Assembly (NCBI GenBank): GCA_023229945.1
Contig: JALNYH010000007.1
Coordinates: 1-64,000, forward strand
Direction: 5' to 3'
From: Arcobacteraceae bacterium
GTDB taxonomy: Bacteria; Campylobacterota; Campylobacteria; Campylobacterales; Arcobacteraceae
DNA length: 64,000 nt
The position numbers were made by a program, and so were the translations under genes. How positions within the stretch are numbered: the stretch's first letter is position 1; each line of letters begins with the position of its first letter. Below, piece after piece: positions 34,339 through 43,671 of this stretch. The notes beneath the pieces are model-generated. The model saw nothing but the letters and a program-made list of their open reading frames with translations, did not search any database and was not told the origin of the DNA.

Positions 34339-35085
34339 TTAGTGAATAGGTGTAATTTTATAACCAATGTTAGATAATGTGTTCATGATAGAATGAGTTG
34401 TTTTTTTTCTAATATTTTTTGCAACAGTTCTGAGTGTATCAATAGATATTGGTTTGCCATTTTTTTGTTTAAAATGTTCTTGAATTTCTTCATATGTAAC
34501 TATTTTTGATATGTTTGCAATTAAGAGTTCAATTAATGTAATCTCTTGAGATGTTAATGTTATTTCTTCACTACCTTTTATAAAGCATTTTGCAGTATAT
34601 GAATAAAAATATCCATCTTGAAGCTCAACCATATCATTAGTATTATTTGAAGATGTTTTAGAATTAGTATTGTTTTTAGCATCCCTTTTATCTTTTATCT
34701 TTTTACCAGTTTCATCAAGGTATTCAAAAAATAATGACTCTTTAAAAGGTTTTATAAAATATTTATCAATATCGTATTCAATCGCATCTAGTAAATAATC
34801 AGTTTCAGCATAAGCTGAAGTTACTACTATGATTTTATTCTTATCGAAAGCCCTTACAAATCTAGCAAAATCAAGTCCAGTATCACTATCTGGTAATCTT
34901 ACATCTGTAATTATCAAGTCAAAATCATTATAACCTAAATCAAAACTTTCTGCAGCTTCTTGATATGTTGTTACATGTTTGACTTTAGCACCAAGTCTTG
35001 TTAAGATACTTACAAAATTGAAAGATATTACTTCATCATCTTCAATGTACAATATATTCAAATCTTTTATATTTGTGTATAACAT
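34339..35085 (-). CDS. Response regulator with OmpR-type DNA-binding domain
   Basis: The receiver domain (about 1-130) has the acidic IEDDE pocket, phosphoacceptor in IITDVRLPDSD and lysine in YFIKPF. An asparagine/serine-rich linker (about 140-155) joins it to a winged helix (SEEITLTSQEITLIELLI) at the C-terminus. The 248 residues are longer than usual because of the linker. It lies between the chemoreceptor and the binding-protein/kinase pair on the same strand, and is probably the kinase's partner. Confidence 0.87.
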   Translation of the reverse strand: MLYTNIKDLNILYIEDDEVISFNFVSILTRLGAKVKHVTTYQEAAESFDLGYNDFDLIITDVRLPDSDTGLDFARFVRAFDKNKIIVVTSAYAETDYLLDAIEYDIDKYFIKPFKESLFFEYLDETGKKIKDKRDAKNNTNSKTSSNNTNDMVELQDGYFYSYTAKCFIKGSEEITLTSQEITLIELLIANISKIVTYEEIQEHFKQKNGKPISIDTLRTVAKNIRKKTTHSIMNTLSNIGYKITPIH

Positions 35086-35175
35086 GTTTTACTCTTTAAT
35101 ATAATATATGTAACTTTATCAAATAATTACTTAATATTTAATTTATTAAGTAATTAAAGACAAATTACTTGAACT

Positions 35176-37377
35176 TCATTTCTTATTGTTCATACAAAAA
35201 TCTCTTTTGAGATTATTTAAATGTCCAAATACTCTGAGAAGTGATTCTTCCACCATTTTAGCTGTAATTTCCAAATCTTTATTATCGACTTTTTGTGCAT
35301 TTTGACTAACAAATTTTTGTAAATTATTTGTGAATGTTATATTATTTAATTTAATATCATCAAGTACTTCTTGTGAAATCTTATATTTTGAACTTACATT
35401 ATCTAACCAAATATTAAGTTTGTCAAACTGAGGTACTTTAAAATCTTCAAACTTACCAATTTTTGAGTAAGTATCATCTTTTAATCTAATAGCATCCACT
35501 TTTATTTGTGCAGTATCATAAACTAAATCAATATTACAAACTTTTTCTCTAGATTCAGGAATAAAACTTGCACGAGATGCAGCATTTACAAGTGAATCAG
35601 ATAGTTTTGCTATATCTAAAGACATAGTAGATATATCAGTTGCAACACTTGCATTCTCTTGTGTTGCACTATCTAGCTTATTCACAGCATCACTAATTTG
35701 ATTCATTGCTAATTCTTGCTCTTTTGAAGCACTAGTTACTTGCTCTATCATATCTATAGTTGATTTGATTTGATCATTTAGTTTATTGTACCCATCTATC
35801 ATATTAGCAGAAATAGATTTACCTTCATTGGCTTGTTTGGATGCACTTCCTACTAAGGCTTTAATCTCTTTTGCAGCATCAGCACTTCTTGAAGCTAGAT
35901 TTCTAACCTCTCCAGCAACCACTGCAAATCCTTTTCCTGCCTCTCCTGCAGTTGCAGCTTCAACTGCCGCATTAAGTGAAAGAATGTTTGTTTGGAATGC
36001 TATTTGATCAATTACTTCAATTGCATCATTTATAGCAGTGACTTTTTTATTTATCTCGTCCATAGATGAAGCAGTTGTATTTGCTAAATTTAATCCACTT
36101 GTTGCTGAATGATTAACATCTTTTGCTAAATTTGCCATATCAATAGTATTTTGTGCAGTACTTCTAATGTTTGAAGTAATTTCTTCGATTGCTGCAGCTG
36201 TTTCTTCAAGACTTGCTGCTTGAGAATTTGATGAATGTGATAAATTCGATGAGTTTTTTGATAAACCATGTGTACTAGCATTTAAGCTACTTCCTGCGTT
36301 CATAACCATAGCTAAAAGTTCACTAGTGTTGTTTCCTACTAGTTTGATAGCACTTGTGACACTTCCCAAATCTCCATATATTCCAGCATCATCTAATGTG
36401 TAATCAAATTTTGATTCACTATATTGTCTTAATGTATAATTTATTTTATTAAGTGTAGTATGTGTATCAACTATCATAAGGTTTAGCTTATTTTTAAGTT
36501 CTTCAACATAAGGATTTGATGCTGATGATTGTACTTCATATACAAAGAAACCATTTGCACATTTTTGTAATACATCACTAGCTTCTTCTATAACAATCTT
36601 ATCTTTTTCAAGTCCAGCTTGAACTTTATCCATATATTTGTTGAATAGTGTTGTTACTTCACCAATTTCATCATTTGAAGTTATTGGAAGTTTAATATCA
36701 GAACTATTAGATTTTAAAAGATTTTCAAATCCATTTTTAAGTCCATCAATAGGTTTCGTAGCTCTTGTAATTGCCCAAAAGACAAGTCCAATTGTAAGCC
36801 ATCCCAGAATTGTAGATGTTATAAAAATACTAAGAGCTATAGCATTTCTTTTACTATCTGAATCTTCAAGTGAAAAAGTTAAATCCATAACACCAATAAC
36901 ATCACCTTCATTTTGATTTGCATGACACATTAGACATTCATTTGTTGCAATCATAGGTCTTAACATTCTTATGAGATGGTTATCATCAGTATACTCTATT
37001 AATTCCTCTTTTTTTGAATTTAAGACTCTTAGTGCATCTGGGTCTTTTGTTACACTTTCTCCTGGAGAATATAAATCTAACAATGCTTGAGATTTTGAAA
37101 CATTTAATGAATGAACTCCACTAATCGCTCCACCATCTTCTCTAGACTTTGCAATAATAGATGGATCACCTGTGTTCATAGCATTTCTTAAGCTTTGGAA
37201 GATTGCTGTACTTAACATATGTAAGTTTTCAGTTGTAGTTTCTATTGAAGTTTCTTCAACTTTTTTTACAGTTGTATAAATAACTGCTAAACTACTTAAA
37301 CTTATCAAAGCCCACATAGCAAATACTATCTTATAGCTTATCTTTGAACTAATTAAATTAAAAACTTTGGTAATCAC
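35176..37377 (-). CDS. Chemoreceptor with c-type heme sensor domain
   Basis: The 733-residue protein has membrane segments at about 19-37 and 180-205 around a periplasmic domain of DUF3365/Tll0287-like type that contains a covalent heme site C148-L-M-C151-H152. HAMP and a standard receptor signalling domain follow (DQIAFQTNILSLNAAVEAA). The C-terminal about 100 residues resemble a CZB zinc-binding domain but have lost the zinc ligands. Heme suggests sensing of redox state or a gas. A monoheme cytochrome gene lies 54 bases upstream on the same strand. The hairpin tip is shared with the other two receptors. Confidence 0.9.
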   Translation of the reverse strand: MITKVFNLISSKISYKIVFAMWALISLSSLAVIYTTVKKVEETSIETTTENLHMLSTAIFQSLRNAMNTGDPSIIAKSREDGGAISGVHSLNVSKSQALLDLYSPGESVTKDPDALRVLNSKKEELIEYTDDNHLIRMLRPMIATNECLMCHANQNEGDVIGVMDLTFSLEDSDSKRNAIALSIFITSTILGWLTIGLVFWAITRATKPIDGLKNGFENLLKSNSSDIKLPITSNDEIGEVTTLFNKYMDKVQAGLEKDKIVIEEASDVLQKCANGFFVYEVQSSASNPYVEELKNKLNLMIVDTHTTLNKINYTLRQYSESKFDYTLDDAGIYGDLGSVTSAIKLVGNNTSELLAMVMNAGSSLNASTHGLSKNSSNLSHSSNSQAASLEETAAAIEEITSNIRSTAQNTIDMANLAKDVNHSATSGLNLANTTASSMDEINKKVTAINDAIEVIDQIAFQTNILSLNAAVEAATAGEAGKGFAVVAGEVRNLASRSADAAKEIKALVGSASKQANEGKSISANMIDGYNKLNDQIKSTIDMIEQVTSASKEQELAMNQISDAVNKLDSATQENASVATDISTMSLDIAKLSDSLVNAASRASFIPESREKVCNIDLVYDTAQIKVDAIRLKDDTYSKIGKFEDFKVPQFDKLNIWLDNVSSKYKISQEVLDDIKLNNITFTNNLQKFVSQNAQKVDNKDLEITAKMVEESLLRVFGHLNNLKRDFCMNNKK

Positions 37378-37431
37378 ATCTTATCCTTTATCTGTCTATC
37401 TATGAAATATATGAAAAATTTAAACTATATT

Positions 37432-37725
37432 TTATTTTATACTAGAAATAAAAGATGCTAAAGATTTAATATCATCATCACTTAATTTTGAAGCAATTGG
37501 TTTTTTAACTGCTAACATACCATGAACATTTCTGCTTCCATCTTTGTACCCTTGCAATGCTGCAACTATATCAGCCTCAGCCCAACCAGCTATAATATCA
37601 CTCTTACCTAAAGCTTTCTTCTCTGCACTTGCTCCATGACATGATGCACATTGTGTCTTATACAAATCTGCACTAGCAAAAGAGATTGACACTAACGCTA
37701 AAGTTGTAATTAATATTTTTTTCAT
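37432..37725 (-). CDS. Small monoheme cytochrome c
   Basis: A signal peptide (LITTLALVSISFASA) precedes a class I cytochrome domain: the heme site CASCH, a methionine ligand in HGMLA and a C-terminal helix (DIKSLASFISSIK). At 97 residues it resembles cytochrome c553. It probably carries electrons in the periplasm, and the adjacency to a heme chemoreceptor suggests it may also inform that receptor. It is the first gene of the block. Confidence 0.9.
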   Translation of the reverse strand: MKKILITTLALVSISFASADLYKTQCASCHGASAEKKALGKSDIIAGWAEADIVAALQGYKDGSRNVHGMLAVKKPIASKLSDDDIKSLASFISSIK

Positions 37726-37855
37726 TTTTTATCCTTAAAAGTAATTTTCATATCTTATTCATTTTGACCTTACATACAGCTTAAAGAATCTATATTTATA
37801 CAAAATTTATACAAAAAAATAATATTTTATATGAATAAAGAAGAGATATTTATCT

Positions 37856-38821
37856 TTAACCTCCAGTTTCATAAAAAGCTCTTGAAGAATCTCCTTCGCT
37901 TTCATCACTCCATTTATTTTTTTCTGGTTTATTGGATAATACTTTTTTTAGAATTTCAATTGCACCATCTATATCACAATTTCTTACATAATCTCTTATA
38001 CTCATGGCATCTTCAAAGTATAGACAAGGAATCAAAAACCCTTCAGCTGTAAGTCTTATACGATTACAACTAGCACAAAAATCATCAAGGTGAGGCTCAA
38101 TAATACCAAATTCATATCCATCATCTAGTGCAAAATACTGAGCAGGTGAAGTTGAATTTCTTGGTATTTTTTTGAAATGGTATTTTGTAGATATAATATC
38201 TTGAATTTTAGAACTTTTTAATCCTTTAAGTCCACTTTTTGCATAAGAGTTTTCCATAAATTCTATAAATCTTATTACAAAACCTTCTTTTTTACAAAAT
38301 TCTAGTAATGAAATAATTTCATTATCATTGATATTTTGTATTGGAACACAGTTTATTTTTACATGAAGACCGACCTTTTTTGCTTCAAAAATACCTTCTA
38401 AAACATCTTTTAAAACATCTTTTTGGGCTATTTTAGCAGCTTTATCTGCAATCAAAGAATCTAAAGAAATATTTATTCGCTTAAGCCCTGCATCTTTTAG
38501 TCTTTGGGCTACATTTTTGAGTAAAAAGCCATTTGTGGTAAGTGCTAAGTCAATATTGGAGTCATAATTATAAATCATCCCAATAAATTTATCCAAATCT
38601 TCACGAAGGAGTGGTTCACCACCTGTTAGACGAACTTTTTTAATACCTTGATCAATTGATGCTTTTACAAATTTGAACATATCTTCAAAGGATAGGATAT
38701 TTTCTTTTGGAACCCAAGAAAAAGGTTTTTCAGGCATACAATACTGACATCTGAAATTACATCTTTCGGTTACTGAGATGCGAAGATAATCAACTTTTCT
38801 GCCGTGTCCGTCTATTAACAT
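37856..38821 (-). CDS. moaA: GTP 3',8-cyclase (molybdenum cofactor)
   Basis: MoaA starts molybdopterin synthesis from GTP. The radical-SAM motif CNFRCQYC is at about 22-29, the second 4Fe-4S site CASCNRIRLT...CL is in the C-terminal half, and the protein ends in the conserved GG. The 321 residues are standard. moaE and moaD are 13 kb away. A long-type heptamer repeat lies immediately upstream. Confidence 0.95.
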   Translation of the reverse strand: MLIDGHGRKVDYLRISVTERCNFRCQYCMPEKPFSWVPKENILSFEDMFKFVKASIDQGIKKVRLTGGEPLLREDLDKFIGMIYNYDSNIDLALTTNGFLLKNVAQRLKDAGLKRINISLDSLIADKAAKIAQKDVLKDVLEGIFEAKKVGLHVKINCVPIQNINDNEIISLLEFCKKEGFVIRFIEFMENSYAKSGLKGLKSSKIQDIISTKYHFKKIPRNSTSPAQYFALDDGYEFGIIEPHLDDFCASCNRIRLTAEGFLIPCLYFEDAMSIRDYVRNCDIDGAIEILKKVLSNKPEKNKWSDESEGDSSRAFYETGG

Positions 38822-38838
38822 GTGAATCCTTTTTAATT

Positions 38839-38950
38839 AATAACTAACAATTAACAACTAACAATTGTGGAGTGACTTCGTCACAGCAAAATGCTATAAA
38901 TAATGAGCGAAGCGAATACATAAATTATTAGTTATTAGCTATTAGTTATT
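38839..38950. repeat. Long-type heptamer repeat with conserved core, copy A (upstream of moaA)
   Basis: The left arm is AATAACT, AACAATT, AACAACT, AACAATT (38839-38866). The right arm is AATTATT, AGTTATT, AGCTATT, AGTTATT (38923-38950). The interior holds GTGACTTCGTCAC (palindrome GTGAC-TTC-GTCAC) and GAGCGAAGCGAAT. It is the reverse orientation of copies B and C. Confidence 0.88.
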
Positions 38951-38964
38951 CGTTTACAAGAATA

Positions 38965-40209
38965 TCAAAGATATTTTTGTAAAACTTCTGGTATTTCTAT
39001 ACTCCCATCAGCCTTTTGGTAGTTTTCCATAATAGCTATAAGAGTTCTACCAACTGCTAAACTTGAGCCATTTAATGTATGTACAAGTTCATTTTTTTTA
39101 TCTTCTTTGTATCTTATCTTAGCTCGTCTTGCTTGGAAGTCGTAAGTATTAGATATTGAGCTAATTTCTCTATATTTTCCTTGGGCTGGTAGCCAAACTT
39201 CTAAATCTATTGTTTTTGCTGCTCCAAAACCCAAATCTCCTGTACAAAGAAGTACTTTTTGATGAGCTAAACCTAAAGATGTCAATAAATCGCTAGCACA
39301 ACTTACCATTTCATCAAAAATTTCTTCACTTTGAGATGGTTTGGTAATAGCTACAAGTTCAACTTTGTCAAATTGATGTTGTCTTATCATTCCTCTTGTA
39401 TCTCTACCAGCACTTCCTGCTTCTTTTCTAAAGCAAGGTGTACATGAAGTAAGTTTCAAAGGAAGTTCTTCGCTGTTTATTATTTCATCACGATAAAGGT
39501 TTGTAAGACTCACCTCTGCTGTAGGAATCATATACAAATCTTCACCTTCTATTTTAAACAAATCATCTTCAAATTTAGGTAGTTGCCCCGTTCCAAGTAG
39601 TGATGCACTGTTCGCCATCACAGGTACATTCCACTCAATAAATCCTCTTTTACGGTTGAAATCAAGCATATAGTTTATCAAGGCTCTTTCTAGTCTTGCA
39701 CCCATGCCACTAAGTGCGGTAAATCTACTTTTTGCTAGTTTTACACCTCTTGTAAAATCAAGCCAACCATTGATTTCACCAAGATCAAAATGCTCTTTTG
39801 GAGTAAAACTGAACTCTTTTGGAGTTAGAATCTTCTCTAAAACAACATTTTCATTCTCATCAGCTCCAATTGGAACTTCATCACTTGGTAAATTTGGCAA
39901 AGTCATAAGCTTAGATTCAAGCTCACATTCAAGCTCTTTTACTTCATTTTCTAATTCAATTTTTTTCTCTTTTAGGTTGTCAATTTCAATTTTGAGTTCG
40001 CTTGAATCAAGACCTTGTTTTTTGAGAGAACCAAATTCTGCTGAAAGTTTATTTTGCGTAGCTTGTAAATCTTCCATTTGAGTTCTAGTTTGTTTAGTTT
40101 TGAGGCTTAATATTTTTAAATCTTCTAAAATTTCAGAGCTTACCCCTTTTTTAGCCAGTTTTGTACAAACTAAATCAAAATCTTTTTGTAATAATTTAAC
40201 ATCTATCAT
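38965..40209 (-). CDS. serS: Seryl-tRNA synthetase
   Basis: This class II synthetase charges tRNA-Ser. An N-terminal coiled-coil arm (about 25-105) precedes the catalytic core with motif 2 (TPCFRKEAGSAGRDTRGMIRQHQF) and motif 3 (NGSSLAVGRTLIA). I chose the ATG at 40209, which overlaps the previous gene's stop as ATGA; an in-frame ATG at 40239 would run deep into that gene. The 414 residues are standard. Confidence 0.96.
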   Translation of the reverse strand: MIDVKLLQKDFDLVCTKLAKKGVSSEILEDLKILSLKTKQTRTQMEDLQATQNKLSAEFGSLKKQGLDSSELKIEIDNLKEKKIELENEVKELECELESKLMTLPNLPSDEVPIGADENENVVLEKILTPKEFSFTPKEHFDLGEINGWLDFTRGVKLAKSRFTALSGMGARLERALINYMLDFNRKRGFIEWNVPVMANSASLLGTGQLPKFEDDLFKIEGEDLYMIPTAEVSLTNLYRDEIINSEELPLKLTSCTPCFRKEAGSAGRDTRGMIRQHQFDKVELVAITKPSQSEEIFDEMVSCASDLLTSLGLAHQKVLLCTGDLGFGAAKTIDLEVWLPAQGKYREISSISNTYDFQARRAKIRYKEDKKNELVHTLNGSSLAVGRTLIAIMENYQKADGSIEIPEVLQKYL

Positions 40210-40415
40210 TTGTTCATTTCCATTATTATATTTACACAATTTCCATCAACTTGATGGCTAAATTTATGTTTTTTGCAAAATTTAGTATTACCTTGCTCAC
40301 ACATCTGCTCAGCTGTACTGATAGCAACTTCTATAGTGTCACATTCAGTCTTTTCTTTCCAGTTTTTTCTTTTCTTTGCACACCCACAAAGTTTTTCTAC
40401 TAATACAGTAGCCAT
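40206..40415 (-). CDS. Small cysteine-rich protein of unknown function
   Basis: The 69-residue product starts MATVLVEKLCGC at 40415 after a strong GGAGG site; it is rich in cysteine, lysine and histidine (LCGCAKKRK, ECDT, MCEQG, FCKKHKF). The five or six cysteines could bind a metal. It overlaps serS by 4 bases, so the two are translationally coupled. I do not recognise a family. Confidence 0.7.
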   Translation of the reverse strand: MATVLVEKLCGCAKKRKNWKEKTECDTIEVAISTAEQMCEQGNTKFCKKHKFSHQVDGNCVNIIMEMNK

Positions 40416-40564
40416 TAACAAACCTCCATTTGAAAATATCCAATTGTGGTATCTTAGCAAAAAATTGATAAAATATGCTTTGACTTATATCAAATATAGA
40501 TTTTAGTAGTAATAGTTGGGGTTTTTTGGTTATGTAATTAAACCTTATCAGTAAAAGGGTAGAT

Positions 40565-41848
40565 ATGAAAACATTTTTTAAAGTATGGTTGCCTATTATT
40601 CTGGGAGTTGTGGTTGTTTTTTATATGACATCTAAGTTTATACAACCTCCAGTTGAAAAAAAATTAGTAATTGCAAGTGGTGGAGAAAAAGGTCATTATT
40701 ATAAAATGGCTTTGGAATATAAAAAATTGCTAGAAAATGAAGGGGTAAAAGTAGAGATACTTAAAACTGCTGGAAGTGAAGAAAATCTTAAACTTTTACT
40801 TGAAAAGAAAGTTGATATAGCATTTATTCAAAACGGAATAATCCACAATGGTAATAAAGAAAAACTTTTTTCTTTGGCAAATGTATTTTATGAGCCATTA
40901 TGGTTTTTTTATCGTGATGATGGGTTTACTAGAAATTATGAAGTGGAATTTATCGGCTCAAAACTATCTCTAGGAATTGAAGGTAGTGGAACTAAGTTTT
41001 TATCTTCACTAGTGCTAAATCTCAATGGATTAAATGAAACTAATAGTGAGTTTTTGTATTTATCTGCTGGAAAATCTAGAGATATGCTTGAACGAGGTGA
41101 GATTGATGGGATGTTTTTTATAGGACAAGCTGAGTCAAATATAGTGCGGTCACTTCTGGAAAATCCTAATATAAGACTTTTTTCATTTTCAAGAGCCCAA
41201 GCATATGCCAGAAATTTGCCGTTTTTGACATCACTTGATTTATATGAAGGTACTTTGGATATGTATGCAAATCTTCCATATGATGATGTGACACTACTTG
41301 GTTCAACTGCTAGTTTGGTGACACATGAGGATGTGCCAAGTGAGTTGGTAAGGTTTTTTGTAAAACAGTTACCAAAAGTTCATGAAAGTAGTGGACTTTT
41401 TGAGCGTACAGGAGAGTTTCCATCTATTGCAAACTTAGATACACAAATCCATAATGAGGCATTTATGTATTTTACCTATGGAGATACTTGGCTTGAGATG
41501 ATTTTTCCTTATTGGGTAGCATCCAATATAGATAGGTTAAAAATCCTTCTAATTCCACTTTTGACACTACTTTTCCCGCTTTTCAAAGGAGTCGTTCCAC
41601 TTTATGTTTGGACAGTGCGGTCTAAAATCTATAAATGGTATGACAAAGTAAATGAGATTGATGATGAAATAGACAAAAAAACAAAAGATGAGCTAAAAGA
41701 TATCATAGTGAAATTGGAAGATTTAAAAGTTGAAATCCAAAATCATACGAAAGTGCCATTATCATATATGGGGGAGTATTATAATCTACTCTTACATATA
41801 GATTTAGTTATCAAAAAAGCTGAAAACCATCACGCTCTTGATGCGTGA
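40565..41848 (+). CDS. TAXI-family solute-binding protein with membrane anchor
   Basis: The 427-residue protein has an N-terminal membrane segment (about 9-26), a TAXI-type binding domain (VIASGGEKGHYYKMAL, ILKTAGSEENLKLL, IAFIQNGI), a second membrane segment at about 320-345 and a cytoplasmic coiled C-terminus. TRAP membrane subunits, which usually accompany TAXI proteins, are absent here. The two membrane segments suggest a tethered sensor rather than a transporter part, which is inference. Its tail overlaps the DUF502 gene by 19 bases, tail to tail. Confidence 0.75.
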   Translation: MKTFFKVWLPIILGVVVVFYMTSKFIQPPVEKKLVIASGGEKGHYYKMALEYKKLLENEGVKVEILKTAGSEENLKLLLEKKVDIAFIQNGIIHNGNKEKLFSLANVFYEPLWFFYRDDGFTRNYEVEFIGSKLSLGIEGSGTKFLSSLVLNLNGLNETNSEFLYLSAGKSRDMLERGEIDGMFFIGQAESNIVRSLLENPNIRLFSFSRAQAYARNLPFLTSLDLYEGTLDMYANLPYDDVTLLGSTASLVTHEDVPSELVRFFVKQLPKVHESSGLFERTGEFPSIANLDTQIHNEAFMYFTYGDTWLEMIFPYWVASNIDRLKILLIPLLTLLFPLFKGVVPLYVWTVRSKIYKWYDKVNEIDDEIDKKTKDELKDIIVKLEDLKVEIQNHTKVPLSYMGEYYNLLLHIDLVIKKAENHHALDA

Positions 41849-42429
41849 TTTGCAATCTTTTGTGATATTTCTTCTTTTTTGACATAGTCTGCACCCATAC
41901 TTACAATAAATGTAGATGCTTCTTCAATAGTTAGAGTTGTTGGAATAATAAGACTTCTTGATACAATAACGGTATATCCGCTTGTAGGATTTGGGGATGT
42001 TGGTACAAAAAGTACTAGTGTATCAGCGTGTTTATTTAGCACATAAGCTGGTACCCAAACATTTTCTTTTGGATATTCTACCAAAACAACTTCTTTTTTT
42101 GAACCATCACCATTTTGCATAAATAGTTCGGTAATTTTTTTTGATACAGAATAAATAGTTCTTATAGCTGGAATTTTTTCTAGTGCATATTCAATCCATG
42201 AAAGTACAAAAAATTTACCTGATTTTTCTATAAAGTAGCCAAGAAGTACTAAAAAAGCTAGTGAAAATGAAATTATAAATGCTGTATATAAAGAACTATT
42301 GGTATAGCTTGATAAAAAATCAAATAATGACAAACTAAAGCTTTGAACCCAAATAACAACTTGTACAACAACCAATAGTGGTACAACAGATAATGTACCA
42401 ATGAGCAAAAATCTACCCCAATCTCTCAT
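41830..42429 (-). CDS. DUF502 membrane protein
   Basis: This 199-residue protein has two or three membrane segments (about 7-30, 48-66) and the DUF502 hallmark PTSPNPTSGY near residues 143-152. The function is unknown; relatives are widespread in proteobacteria and plants. It is tail-to-tail with the TAXI gene. Confidence 0.85.
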   Translation of the reverse strand: MRDWGRFLLIGTLSVVPLLVVVQVVIWVQSFSLSLFDFLSSYTNSSLYTAFIISFSLAFLVLLGYFIEKSGKFFVLSWIEYALEKIPAIRTIYSVSKKITELFMQNGDGSKKEVVLVEYPKENVWVPAYVLNKHADTLVLFVPTSPNPTSGYTVIVSRSLIIPTTLTIEEASTFIVSMGADYVKKEEISQKIANHASRA

Positions 42430-42492
42430 GGACTAACACTCCTGTATAACTATTTCTTTAATAAATTTTGGATATTATACCATAAAAATAGG

Positions 42493-42583
42493 TGATTAGT
42501 AATTAGTGGTTAGTAATTGGTATATTGAAAAGATTTTTTTTCTAGTACACTAATTCCAAATATATCAATTACCAAATACACCA
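42493..42583. repeat. Heptamer-array intergenic repeat, copy 5 (DUF502 / trpS)
   Basis: The left arm is TGATTAG, TAATTAG, TGGTTAG, TAATTGG (42493-42520). The right arm (42548-42582) is less regular: CACTAAT, TCCAAAT, ATATCAA, TTACCAA, ATACACC. The arms are partly complementary. It lies between divergently transcribed genes, unlike the others, and its right end is 15 bases before the trpS start. Confidence 0.7.
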
Positions 42584-42597
42584 ATAAAGGATTTTTT

Positions 42598-43563
42598 GTG
42601 AGAATTTTATCTGGTATTCAGCCTTCAGGTACATTGCATATAGGTAACTACTTTGGGATGATTAAAAAAATGGTTGAATCTCAAAATGATGGAGAGTTAT
42701 TTGCATTTATTGCATCTTATCATGCTTTGACATCAGTAAAAGATAGTGATGCTTTAAAAACAAATATTTTTGAAGCTGCGGTTAATTTCTTGAGTCTTGG
42801 GCTTGACCCAAATAAATCAACTTTTTGGGTTCAAAGTGATGTTCCTGAAGTGTTAGAGCTTTATTGGTTTTTGTCAAATCATACTGGAATGGGGTTACTT
42901 GAACGAGCTCATAGCTACAAAGATAAAGTTGCAAAAGGGATACTAGCAAATCATGGGCTTTTTTCTTATCCTATATTGATGGCTGCTGATATATTACTTT
43001 ATGATAGCGATGTAGTGCCTGTGGGGAAAGACCAGATTCAACATATTGAAATGGCTAGAGATATTGCAAATAGTTTTAATATTTCATACAAAAAAGAGCT
43101 CTTAAAACTACCAATTTCAAAAGTAGATGATGATGTGGCTACGGTTTTGGGAACTGATGGTGCAAAAATGAGTAAAAGTTATGGAAATACTATAGATTTA
43201 TTCGCAACTCCTAAGCAACTCAAAAAACAAGTAATGGGTATTGTAACAGATTCTACACCACTTGAAGAGCCAAAAGATTATGCCAACTGTAATATTTACT
43301 CACTTAGTAAGCTTTTTATGAGTGAAGATGAACTGTCTCTTTTAAGAGATAAATATGCTACACCAAATATGGGATATGGACATTTTAAACTTGATTTACT
43401 AGATGCGATTACAAGATATTTTGAGCCATATCAAGAAAAAAGAGACTATCTAATGAAAAATCCTGATGAGGTAAGAGATATATTGAGTGATGGTGCAAAA
43501 AAAGCAAGAGTTATAGCAAAAGCTAAACTAGAAACTTTAAGAGGAGTTGTGGGACTTTCTTGA
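42598..43563 (+). CDS. trpS: Tryptophanyl-tRNA synthetase
   Basis: This class I synthetase has the HIGH-like motif SGTLHIGNYFG and KMSKSYGN. The start is a GTG at 42598 after AAAGGA. The 321 residues are typical of the short bacterial form. Its stop is followed at once by a long-type heptamer repeat. Confidence 0.96.
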   Translation: MRILSGIQPSGTLHIGNYFGMIKKMVESQNDGELFAFIASYHALTSVKDSDALKTNIFEAAVNFLSLGLDPNKSTFWVQSDVPEVLELYWFLSNHTGMGLLERAHSYKDKVAKGILANHGLFSYPILMAADILLYDSDVVPVGKDQIQHIEMARDIANSFNISYKKELLKLPISKVDDDVATVLGTDGAKMSKSYGNTIDLFATPKQLKKQVMGIVTDSTPLEEPKDYANCNIYSLSKLFMSEDELSLLRDKYATPNMGYGHFKLDLLDAITRYFEPYQEKRDYLMKNPDEVRDILSDGAKKARVIAKAKLETLRGVVGLS

Positions 43564-43566
43564 ATT

Positions 43567-43671
43567 AATAACTAATAATGAATAATTTAGGAATTCGCTT
43601 CGCTCATATTTTTTTAATGTGACGAAGTCACACTATAGTTATTAATTGTTAATTATTAATTGTTAGTTAAA
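43567..43671. repeat. Long-type heptamer repeat with conserved core, copy B (trpS / TRIC gene)
   Basis: The left arm is AATAACT, AATAATG, AATAATT (43567-43587). The core has ATTCGCTTCGCTCAT (43593-43607) and GTGACGAAGTCAC (43619-43631). The right arm is AGTTATT, AATTGTT, AATTATT, AATTGTT, AGTTAAA (43637-43671). The TRIC stop (43667-43669) lies in the right arm. Its orientation matches copy C. Confidence 0.9.

Noticed and set aside
35786..36916. Plus-strand frames inside the heme chemoreceptor gene
   Set aside because: These are antisense shadows of the conserved receptor domain; none has a ribosome site or known motif.
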